Shown: positions 1 to 5,640, counted from the first letter of the stretch. The stretch: 5,790 nt of DNA from Azonexus sp. (GCA_030697085.1 JAUYQT010000105.1:1-5790), one strand, 5' to 3'. Numbers and translations are program-made. Notes: a model not told the origin generated them from the letters alone.

Positions 1-899
1 TCCTTGGTCGCATACGGTTTATCGCCCACTTCGATGCGGCGCAGCCACTTGACCCAGGAAACGCCCTGCACACCCGGTACGATCAGGCGCAGCGGATAAC
101 CGTTTTCCGGCCGCAGCATTTCGCCGTTTTGGCCATAAGCCACAAAAACTTCGCCCGACTCAACCATTTCCATCGGAATTGTCCGCGTCATCGAAGAGCC
201 ATCAGCCCCCTCAGCCAACACGTAGCGCGCCTTCTTGTAATCAACGCCGCAATCATCAAGCAGGTATTTCAACGGCACGCCGGTGAACTCAGAACACGAC
301 AGCATGCCGTGCGTGTATTGCACGGTTGGCACCGCAACATTGCCCCACTCCAGGCCCGTGTTGGCACCGCACTCAATGAAGTGGATGCGCGACACAGACG
401 GTAGACGCATCACCTCATCCATGGTGTAGACCTTGGGCTTCTTGAGTAGCGAGTCATCCGATCCATTAACCATCAGGCGGTGCATGGCGGGATCAACATC
501 CTGCCAACCCTGGTGATGGCGCTCGAAGTGCAAGCCGGACGGCGTAATGATGCCGAACAAACCCTGCAGCGGCGAAAACGATACCGATGCGCCACCAACC
601 CGGGCTAAACCCGGCGATTCGCGGCGCAGCAACTGACTTTCAAACTTCGAAGGATTGCCGTAGGGATGAGTCGCCACCGGCAGACCGAGTGTTGTCGTCC
701 ACGTCGGATTTTGCAGAATATTCGGATCGCCTTCGCTAGCTCGCGCCACCACTGGCGCTGCCAAAGCTGCACCGGCCGCGATGAAACTCTTGCGCAGAAA
801 ATCACGGCGCCCAGCCGCAACATCCTTGACCTGCTCTTCCGACAGGAAATTTTCTGGTGCCGGCCGTAAACGCCCCGGATTCAAAACACGATCCACCAT
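1..899 (-). CDS. soxC: SoxC, sulfane/sulfite dehydrogenase molybdenum subunit (partial, C-terminus off left edge)
   Basis: The reverse strand gives 299 codons running off the left edge; family members are about 430 residues, so the C-terminal dimerisation domain is mostly missing. Residues 31-54 form a Tat-type signal (GRRDFLRKSF, then an Ala-rich stretch ending near VARA), preceded by an unusually long polar N-region as in other SoxC proteins. The oxidoreductase molybdopterin domain follows, with SGLHFERHH (121-129), HFIECGANTGLEWG (173-186; Cys177 is the expected molybdenum ligand) and the conserved GYPLRLIVPGVQGVSWVKWL stretch (267-286). In the family, SoxC works with the cytochrome SoxD to oxidise SoxY-bound sulfane sulfur in the periplasm; soxD would be expected further left, outside the window. 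The start is fixed by an in-frame TAG at 912-914 and a GAGGGG ribosome site 7 nt upstream. The wider SorA/YedY sulfite oxidase family is the alternative, but the motifs favour SoxC. Confidence 0.93.
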   Translation of the reverse strand, partial: MVDRVLNPGRLRPAPENFLSEEQVKDVAAGRRDFLRKSFIAAGAALAAPVVARASEGDPNILQNPTWTTTLGLPVATHPYGNPSKFESQLLRRESPGLARVGGASVSFSPLQGLFGIITPSGLHFERHHQGWQDVDPAMHRLMVNGSDDSLLKKPKVYTMDEVMRLPSVSRIHFIECGANTGLEWGNVAVPTVQYTHGMLSCSEFTGVPLKYLLDDCGVDYKKARYVLAEGADGSSMTRTIPMEMVESGEVFVAYGQNGEMLRPENGYPLRLIVPGVQGVSWVKWLRRIEVGDKPYATK

Positions 900-1114
900 C
901 GAGATGCCCCTCTATTTTGATTATTTGAATGATTTCACTACGCTGTTACGATTCAGGATTCAGAGTGCGTCACTGATGCTCCATGCAGCTGGCGTCAAAC
1001 TTGCCATGCGGCAAACTTCAACAAAGCAACTAAGTCAGTGGTGGATCGGCAAGTACGTAGAAGCAACACACTACGCACTAAAGCACTGGACCCCCATCGT
1101 TCGCACTATGTCTT

Positions 1115-1143
1115 TTGATCTACATTAAGAATTAATGTATAAC
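1115..1143 (+). promoter_or_regulatory. Sigma70-like promoter for the fcc genes with a palindromic operator in its spacer
   Basis: TTGATC (1115-1120) resembles a -35 box (4 of 6 to TTGACA). TATAAC (1138-1143) is 5 of 6 to the -10 consensus TATAAT, and the spacing is exactly 17 bp. The spacer is almost entirely a perfect palindrome, TACATTAA-GAA-TTAATGTA (1121-1139), which touches both hexamers. A protein bound there would block RNA polymerase, so a repressor operator is the simplest reading; the regulator itself is not in the window. Transcription would start near 1150, leaving a leader of about 180 nt before the cytochrome gene. Boxes and palindrome are seen directly; promoter function is inferred. 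Confidence 0.55.
1121..1139. repeat. Perfect 8-3-8 inverted repeat, candidate operator
   Basis: The arms TACATTAA and TTAATGTA are exact reverse complements around GAA. The 19-bp AT-rich dyad is typical in size for a dimeric winged-helix or helix-turn-helix repressor. Sulfide-oxidation genes in other bacteria are often controlled by ArsR-family persulfide sensors (SqrR/BigR type), which makes that class a reasonable guess, but I cannot match this site to a published consensus. Confidence 0.6.
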
Positions 1144-1172
1144 CCCATTCTTATATAGTCAACCACTAATAT

Positions 1173-1187
1173 TGCTGCATCGCAGCA
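1173..1187 (+). repeat. Short hairpin in the fcc leader
   Basis: TGCTGC-ATC-GCAGCA forms a perfect 6-bp stem with a 3-nt loop, about 25 nt downstream of the predicted transcription start. No T-run follows, so it is not a terminator. It might stabilise the 5' end of the transcript or be a second protein-binding dyad. Function unknown. Confidence 0.35.
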
Positions 1188-1256
1188 TGCATTTAGTACA
1201 AAAGCCCTATACCTTTCGCCCTGCACTGCGTACCAAAAAAATACAAAGGAACTGCA

Positions 1257-1298
1257 ATGCACATCAAAAATAAATACAAAGTTTTGCTATATACCTGA
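1257..1298 (+). CDS. Possible 13-residue leader peptide ORF upstream of fccA
   Basis: An ATG preceded by AAAGGA (1245-1250, 6-nt spacing) opens a 13-codon frame encoding MHIKNKYKVLLYT, ending in TGA at 1296-1298, 30 nt before the cytochrome start codon. TACAAAGGA, which includes the ribosome site, is repeated exactly at 1242-1250 and 1311-1319, so the small ORF and the cytochrome gene share the same initiation context. The peptide has no run of a single amino acid that would suggest classical attenuation. It may be a translated leader, a duplicated ribosome-site remnant, or chance in AT-rich DNA. Confidence 0.25.
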   Translation: MHIKNKYKVLLYT

Positions 1299-1328
1299 TT
1301 ACAAAATCATTACAAAGGAGATGTCTCG

Positions 1329-1634
1329 ATGAAGCTGCTTCCCGCTCTCGCAACACTCTGCCTGGTTGCCGCAACCAGTGCAGTACATGCCGCTGACCCT
1401 AATCTTGGCCGCAATCTGGCCGCCACTTGTGCCAACTGCCACGGCACCAATGGCAATGCCGTCAAAGGTTCAGGAATGGATTCTCTGGCGGGCATGGAGA
1501 AATCAAAAACCCTGCAAAAAATGGCTGATTTCAAGAGCGGCGACAAACCCGCCTCGATCATGCATCAAATCTCGAAGGGTTACACCGACGAGCAACTTGA
1601 TCTGATCGCGACCTATTTCGCCGCTAAAAAATAA
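1329..1634 (+). CDS. fccA: Monohaem cytochrome c, probable cytochrome subunit of flavocytochrome c sulfide dehydrogenase
   Basis: 101 residues. A Sec signal peptide (MKLLPALATLCLVAATSAVHA, cleavage expected after Ala21) leaves a mature protein of about 80 residues. CANCHG (34-39) attaches one haem c, and Met78 in SIMHQISKGYT is the likely sixth ligand, followed by the C-terminal helix typical of class I cytochromes c. It lies 12 nt upstream of the flavoprotein gene and would accept electrons from its FAD in the periplasm. Some FccA/SoxE proteins are dihaem (the Allochromatium type, about 21 kDa), while the Chlorobium type is a small monohaem protein; this one fits the latter. The start is supported by AAAGGAG (1314-1320) at 8-nt spacing. 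The cytochrome assignment is firm; the FccA role rests mainly on the neighbour. Confidence 0.88.
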   Translation: MKLLPALATLCLVAATSAVHAADPNLGRNLAATCANCHGTNGNAVKGSGMDSLAGMEKSKTLQKMADFKSGDKPASIMHQISKGYTDEQLDLIATYFAAKK

Positions 1635-1646
1635 AGGGAGAGCACC

Positions 1647-2924
1647 ATGATGCTGATGAAAAGACGTGATTTCCTGAAACTCGGTACGGCAGCCGGCGCA
1701 ATGGCTTCCCTCTACGGCTGCGCTGGCGGCAGCAAGGCCGGCGGCCATGTCGTTGTAGTTGGCGGCGGCTATGGCGGTGCGACCATCGCCAAATATTTGC
1801 GCATGTGGAGCGAAGGCGGTGTTCAGGTCACCTTGATCGAACGTAACCCAACCTTCATTTCCTGCCCAATGTCTAATTTGGTCATTGGTGGCACCAAGAC
1901 CATGGAAGAAATCACCGTTAGTTATGATGGCCTGAAGAACAAATGGGGCGTTCGTGTCGTTCAGGATGAAGTTGTTGCGGTCGACGCTGCAAAACGCTCA
2001 ATTTCCTTGAAGACTGGCGGCACAATGAGCTACGACCGCCTGGTGCTATCGCCAGGTGTTGATTTCATGTGGGATGAAATCCCCGGCCTGAAAAGCGCCG
2101 AAGCCCAGAGCAAAATCCTGCACGCCTGGAAAGCTGGCCCGCAGACGGTTGCCTTACGCAAGCAACTGGAAAGCATGCAGGACGGCGGCACCTATGCCAT
2201 TTCCATTCCCAAGGCCCCCTACCGCTGCCCGCCCGGACCCTACGAGCGTGCCTGCCTGGTTGCCGACTATTTCAAGACGAACAAGCCAAAGTCAAAAGTT
2301 ATCATTCTTGATGCCAACGAAGATGTGATGTCCAAGAAAGGTCTATTCACCAAGGCCTGGGCCGATCTTTACAAAGGCATCATCGAATATCGCAACAACA
2401 GCGAGGTCAAGGATGTCGACGTCTCGACCAACACGGCCATTCTTGAATTCGACAAGTTCAAGGCTGACGTGCTCAATATCATTCCGCCGCACCGCGCGGG
2501 TGACATCGCGGCCAAATCCGGCATCAAACTAATCAATAATCGCTGGGTAGACATCAATTGGCAGAGTATGGAATCAACCAGCACATCAGGCATCCATGTG
2601 CTGGGTGACGCTGTTTTCCCAGCCCCCACCATGCCCAAGTCCGGCCACATGGCTAACCAACACGGCAAACTGGCCGCCGCCGCCATCCTCAACCAGCTCT
2701 CCGGCCAGGAGCCAAACCCGACGCCGGTTCTCGTGAACACTTGTTACAGTTTCGTCGATGCAAAAAATGCCATTCACGTTACTTCGGTGCATCAATTCGA
2801 CACGGCCACGAAAACCGTTCAGCCGGTGAAGGGCGCAGGCGGAGTTTCTGCCGCGCGTAATGAGCTGGAAGGCAAGGTTGCGCTAGGCTGGTCGAAGAAC
2901 ATCTGGGCCGATATGCTGACCTGA
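1647..2924 (+). CDS. fccB: Flavocytochrome c sulfide dehydrogenase, flavoprotein subunit
   Basis: 425 residues. Oxidises sulfide to sulfur or polysulfide in the periplasm and passes electrons to the haem subunit encoded just upstream. The N-terminus has a Tat motif (KRRDFLK, 5-11) and a hydrophobic stretch ending at LYGC (22-25). An FAD-binding dinucleotide fold follows (VVVVGGGYGGATIAKY, 35-50), with the second FAD motif GIHVLGDA (315-322). The three hallmark cysteines of the family are present: Cys73 in FISCPMSNLVIGG (the position of the 8-alpha-S-cysteinyl FAD link), Cys194 in APYRCPPGPYERA and Cys366 in VNTCYSFV (the redox-active disulfide pair). DFKADVLN-like and PPHRAGDIA segments (271-288) also match. 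Length is normal for the family. GGGAG (1636-1640) sits 6 nt before the first ATG; ATGs 3 and 9 nt later are possible starts. SoxF is the name used in sox clusters. Sulfide:quinone reductase is less likely because of the Tat signal and the cytochrome partner. Confidence 0.95.
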   Translation: MMLMKRRDFLKLGTAAGAMASLYGCAGGSKAGGHVVVVGGGYGGATIAKYLRMWSEGGVQVTLIERNPTFISCPMSNLVIGGTKTMEEITVSYDGLKNKWGVRVVQDEVVAVDAAKRSISLKTGGTMSYDRLVLSPGVDFMWDEIPGLKSAEAQSKILHAWKAGPQTVALRKQLESMQDGGTYAISIPKAPYRCPPGPYERACLVADYFKTNKPKSKVIILDANEDVMSKKGLFTKAWADLYKGIIEYRNNSEVKDVDVSTNTAILEFDKFKADVLNIIPPHRAGDIAAKSGIKLINNRWVDINWQSMESTSTSGIHVLGDAVFPAPTMPKSGHMANQHGKLAAAAILNQLSGQEPNPTPVLVNTCYSFVDAKNAIHVTSVHQFDTATKTVQPVKGAGGVSAARNELEGKVALGWSKNIWADMLT

Positions 2925-2944
2925 GATTACTCAACAGCACAAAC

Positions 2945-2970
2945 ATAAGGCCGCAGAAATGCGGCCTTAT
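2945..2970. terminator. Bidirectional hairpin terminator between convergent genes
   Basis: ATAAGGCCGCA-GAAA-TGCGGCCTTAT is a perfect 11-bp stem with a GAAA tetraloop, 20 nt after the fccB stop and 47 nt beyond the stop of the convergent cytochrome gene. AAGTTT follows on the plus strand and GTTTGTG on the minus strand, so the T-tracts are weak, but the stem is strong and the position between two converging genes fits shared termination. Confidence 0.8.
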
Positions 2971-3017
2971 AAGTTTACCCCACCCCGAAGAAGGAGCTTT
3001 GGGTACGGGTGTAATCA

Positions 3018-3629
3018 TCAGTCAAGCGTAGCAATGTACTCGGCGACTGCATTTCTTTCCAGCTCCGTCAGCTTTGACGCCACGGTGTGCATCACCGCGT
3101 TGTCATTGTTACGTTCTCGCGAGTTGAACTGCTTCAACTGATCTTCAGTGTAGCGCGGATGCTGGCCGGCAAGGCGTGGCAATTGTGGCGTTCCCAAGCC
3201 TTTGGGGCCATGACAACTGGCGCAGGCAGGCAGACCGGAGAATTGATTGCCGCGATTAAACACATACTTGCCGACTGCCGTCAGCTCGACATCCTTGACG
3301 GGACGTGCGCTGGCTTTCTTGGCCTCAAAGAAGGCGCCAAGCGATTTCATTTCAGCCGGCGTTAGTTCTTCAGACTGCGGCTTCATGGTGTCACTTTTGC
3401 GCTTGCCCGATTTAAATTCGCCGAGTTGCTTGGTGATGTATTCCGAATGTTGCCCGGCAAGTCGCGGAAAGACAGGGCTGGCAGATTCGCCTTCCAAACC
3501 ATGACAAAGGAAACAGCGCCCACCAACAATCTCCTCGGCGCGAGCCAGATCAACCGTCTCGGACCCGATCACCTGGCCGGAAAAAAACAGCACGAGCGCG
3601 CCACTTACCGATAGAAAACTACGCATCAT
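3018..3629 (-). CDS. Dihaem cytochrome c, cytochrome c4-like
   Basis: 203 residues from the chosen ATG. A Sec-type signal (MMRSFLSVSGALVLFFSGQVIGS) is followed by two similar class I cytochrome domains. The first has CFLCHG (39-44 from this start), PRLAGQH and Met82 in SDTMKPQSEELT. The second has CASCHG (136-141), PRLAGQHPRYTEDQLKQF and Met180 in NAVMHTVASKLT. The repeated PRLAGQ-x-x-Y and late methionine pattern is characteristic of periplasmic cytochrome c4, which carries electrons to terminal oxidases. Here it is the likely electron acceptor for the flavocytochrome or other dehydrogenases of this locus. It is convergent with fccB and divergent from the MBL-fold gene. ATG at 3629 is preferred although the ribosome site is 10 nt away; a TTG at 3635 (4-nt spacing) would add two residues. 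SoxE-like dihaem subunits are an alternative. Confidence 0.88.
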   Translation of the reverse strand: MMRSFLSVSGALVLFFSGQVIGSETVDLARAEEIVGGRCFLCHGLEGESASPVFPRLAGQHSEYITKQLGEFKSGKRKSDTMKPQSEELTPAEMKSLGAFFEAKKASARPVKDVELTAVGKYVFNRGNQFSGLPACASCHGPKGLGTPQLPRLAGQHPRYTEDQLKQFNSRERNNDNAVMHTVASKLTELERNAVAEYIATLD

Positions 3630-3639
3630 TATCAATTCG

Positions 3640-3649
3640 CTCCCCTTTC
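3640..3649 (-). promoter_or_regulatory. Ribosome binding site for the c4-like gene
   Basis: On the reverse strand the sequence reads GAAAGGGGAG, a strong Shine-Dalgarno match. It is 10 nt from the ATG at 3629 and 4 nt from a TTG at 3635. Both starts are workable and give almost the same protein; ATG is preferred on codon grounds. Confidence 0.6.
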
Positions 3650-3653
3650 ATCG

Positions 3654-3674
3654 TTAATATATGTACATTATTAA
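3654..3674. repeat. Inverted repeat in the divergent promoter region
   Basis: TTAATA (3654-3659) and TATTAA (3669-3674) are exact reverse complements separated by 9 nt that contain the small palindrome ATGTACAT (3661-3668). The site is about 25 nt upstream of the c4-like start and 94 nt upstream of the MBL-fold start, so a regulator here could affect either gene. It shares TACATTA with the palindrome at 1121-1139, but this is too short to claim a common operator. Confidence 0.35.
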
Positions 3675-3684
3675 ACAGTAATTC

Positions 3685-3716
3685 GCTTACGCAGTGCTTT
3701 CAATCAAAGCTTACGC
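3685..3716. repeat. Direct repeat GCTTACGC in the divergent promoter region
   Basis: GCTTACGC occurs at 3685-3692 and again at 3709-3716, 24 bp apart, with a small hairpin GCTTT-CAATC-AAAGC (3696-3710) between and partly overlapping them. On the minus strand TTGAAA (3704-3699) could be a -35 box for the c4-like gene, but the 17-bp-spaced -10 candidate TACTGT is poor. No convincing promoter for the MBL-fold gene is visible. Confidence 0.25.
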
Positions 3717-3767
3717 GTCAAGCTTCCTGAGCAGTGAAAAAGGTGCTCTCGAAAACCAAGGAAACGC

Positions 3768-4781
3768 ATGATGAATCGCCGCCATTTCCTACAAAGTTCT
3801 GCCGCCTTCGCCGCATTGACGGCTGCCGAGCTCGCCCCCTGGCAAACGATCAGCGCCTTTGCCAAAGAGGTTGATGAGTTCGTGCGCGGCCCACCCGTCA
3901 AGGATCACCCGCTACGCCAGGTCTCGAAACACGTCTGGATGATTTTCTCTCCGGATGGATTCCCCACCCCGGAAAACCAGGGAATGATGTGCAACATCAC
4001 CTTCATCAATACCGCCAAAGGTTTGGTGGTTGTCGATTCCGGTGCCTCGGTACAAATCGGGGAAATGGCCATTCGGCAACTCAAAAAGGCATTCAAAAAA
4101 CCGGTTATCGGCATCATTAACACGCATTACCACGGCGACCACTGGCTCGGCAACCACGCCTATGTTGAGGCCTATGGCGCAAGCCTCCCACTCTATTCCC
4201 ATCCCGGCACAATCGCCGCGATACAGGGCATTCAGGGAAATATGTGGCGCACCCTGATGGAGCAATGGACCAATCAGGCCACCCTCGGCACTCGCGTTGT
4301 ACCGCCCAGCCAACCGCTGGAAAACGGCACCGAGCTAAAATTTACTGATGTCACGCTACGCATGCACCACATGGGCACCGTCCATACCCCCTTCGATCTT
4401 TGTGTCGAGGTGCTCGAAGATAAACTGATGCTGGTCGGCGATGTAGCAATGGACCGGCGCATCGCCAACATGGATGACGGCTCCTACATCGGCACATTAA
4501 AAGCCTACGACACGTTGGAAAAAACCGGCAGCACCCTCTGGCTGCCCGGTCACGGCGAACCAAGCGCCAACGTGCTGACTTGGAACCGCGAATTGTTTGA
4601 AGGTATCTACCGCCCCTGCGAACAAGCCATCAAGGATGGACTTGAACTGGAGGATGCCAAGATGCTCGTATTGAAAGATCCGCGCGTTGCCAGCCGGGCA
4701 CGCGATACCAAGGGCTTCGATACAAATATCGGCAAATATGTCAGCCTCGCCTATCTTGAAGCTGAAGCAGCCGGTTTCTGA
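3768..4781 (+). CDS. SoxH-like periplasmic metallo-beta-lactamase-fold hydrolase
   Basis: 337 residues. A Tat-type signal (MMNRRHFLQSSAAFAALTAAELA) points to export of a folded metalloprotein. The MBL fold has THYHGDHWLGN with His120, His122, Asp124 and His125, then His206 in GTVHTPFD, Asp225 in LVGDVAM and His262 in LPGHGEP: a full set of ligands for two metal ions. It resembles SoxH of sox clusters and the zinc metallohydrolases found near PQQ-dependent dehydrogenases, rather than the cytoplasmic persulfide dioxygenase (ETHE1) group. The natural substrate of SoxH is not established; a thioester or sulfur ester in the periplasm is a guess. It is the first gene of a three-gene unit with a small cytochrome c and a thioredoxin-like protein. 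AAGGA (3758-3762) lies 5 nt before ATG 3768; a second ATG follows immediately. Fold and metal site are firm; the name SoxH is tentative. Confidence 0.85.
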   Translation: MMNRRHFLQSSAAFAALTAAELAPWQTISAFAKEVDEFVRGPPVKDHPLRQVSKHVWMIFSPDGFPTPENQGMMCNITFINTAKGLVVVDSGASVQIGEMAIRQLKKAFKKPVIGIINTHYHGDHWLGNHAYVEAYGASLPLYSHPGTIAAIQGIQGNMWRTLMEQWTNQATLGTRVVPPSQPLENGTELKFTDVTLRMHHMGTVHTPFDLCVEVLEDKLMLVGDVAMDRRIANMDDGSYIGTLKAYDTLEKTGSTLWLPGHGEPSANVLTWNRELFEGIYRPCEQAIKDGLELEDAKMLVLKDPRVASRARDTKGFDTNIGKYVSLAYLEAEAAGF

Positions 4782-4821
4782 ACGCCAGCCCCCCCATCCA
4801 TTTCTGCCTGAAAGAATAACC

Positions 4822-5133
4822 ATGCGTCCACTGCTAATTGCCACACTCTCCCTGTTAGCCAGCCTTGCCTGGGCCGAAGAACCCTGGGGTACCGTTGACC
4901 TGCAAGCCGCCAAGCCGCTGCACGACAAAGCCTGTACCGGTTGCCACATCCGCATGTACGGCGGCGATGGCAGCAAGATGTACACTCGCGACGGCAGCAT
5001 GCTCTCGAACAAGCTGGAGTTATTGCAGCGCGTTGCCGCCTGCAGTTCGCAAGTCAGTTCTGGCTGGTTTCCGGAAGATGAAAGCAACGTCGCGGCGTGG
5101 TTAAACAAGCACTACTACCACTTTGACAAGTGA
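4822..5133 (+). CDS. Small monohaem cytochrome c
   Basis: 103 residues. The signal peptide MRPLLIATLSLLASLAWA precedes a mature protein of about 85 residues. KACTGCHIRMYGGDGSKMYTR (37-57) contains the CTGCH haem site (38-42). Met45, Met53 and Met60 are all possible axial ligands. The C-terminal part, WFPEDESNVAAWLNKHYYHF, recalls a family of short proteobacterial cytochromes ending in a YLN-x-x-YY-x-F pattern; Cys74 is an extra cysteine not in a haem motif. The specific role is unknown; location suggests it exchanges electrons with the adjacent MBL-fold or thioredoxin-like proteins. The frame is open upstream to 4687, but that extension overlaps the MBL gene and lacks a signal peptide, so ATG 4822, with a weak GAAAG ribosome site (4810-4814), was chosen. 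It follows the MBL gene by 40 nt. Confidence 0.85.
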   Translation: MRPLLIATLSLLASLAWAEEPWGTVDLQAAKPLHDKACTGCHIRMYGGDGSKMYTRDGSMLSNKLELLQRVAACSSQVSSGWFPEDESNVAAWLNKHYYHFDK

Positions 5134-5624
5134 GGCAAGACTTGACACCCACCGTCGCCCGACTATCGCTGTTTGCCCTGCTCCTGCTCGGCAACGGTTT
5201 GTTACAGGCAAAAGGCAACGACCCAGCTATCGCCAGCGACCTGCGCAGCGAAGTCGGCTTGGCGAGCAAACAAGGTGGGCCATTAGTCATCATCTACAGC
5301 CGCCGGGACTGCAAATACTGCGAGACGGTCAAACGCGACTATCTTGAACCGCTAGCCAACAACCCGCGCTATCGCGACCGAGTTGTCATTCGCCAAATTA
5401 ATCAAGACAGCGATGCCATCTTGATCGACTTTCAGGGCAACCCGACAACTCATGCACGGTTTGCCGCTTCGGAAAAAATCAAACTAGTCCCGGTTGTTGC
5501 CTTCTACGGCCCAAATGGTCGGACATGGGCTGAACCGATCGTCGGTGCGCGGCTTCCTGATTTCTATCAGAGCTATCTGGAAGACTCCCTTGATCGAGCC
5601 ATTGGCGGGCTGCACAGCAAATGA
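5130..5624 (+). CDS. Exported thioredoxin-fold protein with CKYC active site (SoxW-like)
   Basis: 164 residues if started at GTG 5130. A hydrophobic N-terminal segment (about 12-27, ending LLQA) looks like a Sec signal peptide, or less likely a membrane anchor. The thioredoxin fold shows VIIYSRRDCKYCETVKRDYL (53-72) with Cys61-x-x-Cys64, and KLVPVVAFYGPNG (118-130) with Pro121 as the expected cis-proline next to the active site. It would reduce or rearrange disulfides or persulfides in the periplasm. SoxW in sox clusters is a periplasmic thioredoxin linked to sulfur oxidation, and this protein's place beside SoxH-like and cytochrome genes suggests a similar job; general cytochrome c maturation is the alternative. 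The GTG overlaps the preceding TGA, suggesting translational coupling. TTG 5142 has a better ribosome site (GAGG, 5132-5135) and may be the true start, shortening the protein by four residues. Confidence 0.85.
   Translation: MRQDLTPTVARLSLFALLLLGNGLLQAKGNDPAIASDLRSEVGLASKQGGPLVIIYSRRDCKYCETVKRDYLEPLANNPRYRDRVVIRQINQDSDAILIDFQGNPTTHARFAASEKIKLVPVVAFYGPNGRTWAEPIVGARLPDFYQSYLEDSLDRAIGGLHSK
5131..5135 (+). promoter_or_regulatory. Ribosome site bearing on the start of the thioredoxin-like gene
   Basis: TGAGG combines the stop codon of the small cytochrome gene with a Shine-Dalgarno core 6 nt before TTG 5142. The GTG at 5130 has no visible ribosome site. Terminating ribosomes would reinitiate at either codon, so coupling is expected in both cases. 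Confidence 0.45.
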
Positions 5625-5640
5625 CTCTTTTTGACTAGCC

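Larger units (their letters stand above)
900..1328. other. 429-bp divergent intergenic region between soxC and the fcc genes
   Basis: No convincing protein gene lies here. A plus-strand reading frame from 781 to 1128 mostly overlaps soxC in antisense and has no recognisable protein features. The region holds the soxC ribosome site (907-912), an inverted repeat TTGCC-ATGC-GGCAA (1001-1014) bracketed by two copies of CAAACTT (996-1002 and 1012-1018), a rightward promoter with a palindromic spacer (1115-1143), a small hairpin (1173-1187) and a possible 13-codon ORF (1257-1298). From about 1110 onward the sequence becomes much more AT-rich than the genes. TACAAA recurs at 1242, 1275, 1300 and 1311. 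The length and content suggest a regulated leader for the fcc genes. No clear promoter for soxC was found on the reverse strand. Confidence 0.7.

Noticed and set aside
781..1128. 115-codon plus-strand open frame covering the 5' end of soxC and part of the intergenic region
   Set aside because: About a third is antisense to soxC, it has no ribosome site, no recognisable motif and ends in low-complexity non-coding DNA.
1288..1293. TATATA as a second -10 box close to fccA
   Set aside because: No acceptable -35 hexamer lies 16-18 bp upstream; the region is simply AT-rich.
1121..3674. A shared operator between the palindromes at 1121-1139 and 3654-3674
   Set aside because: Only TACATTA is shared and the dyad geometry differs (8-3-8 versus 6-9-6), so a common regulator cannot be claimed.
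3912..4313. 133-codon minus-strand open frame
   Set aside because: Antisense to the catalytic part of the MBL gene, including its metal-binding motif; no independent evidence for it.
4687..4821. N-terminal extension of the small cytochrome frame
   Set aside because: It overlaps the end of the MBL gene, has no ribosome site and would bury the clear signal peptide that starts at 4822.
4497..5108. 203-codon minus-strand open frame
   Set aside because: Entirely antisense to the MBL-fold and small cytochrome genes, whose motifs and signal peptides are unambiguous; its composition looks like a shadow frame.
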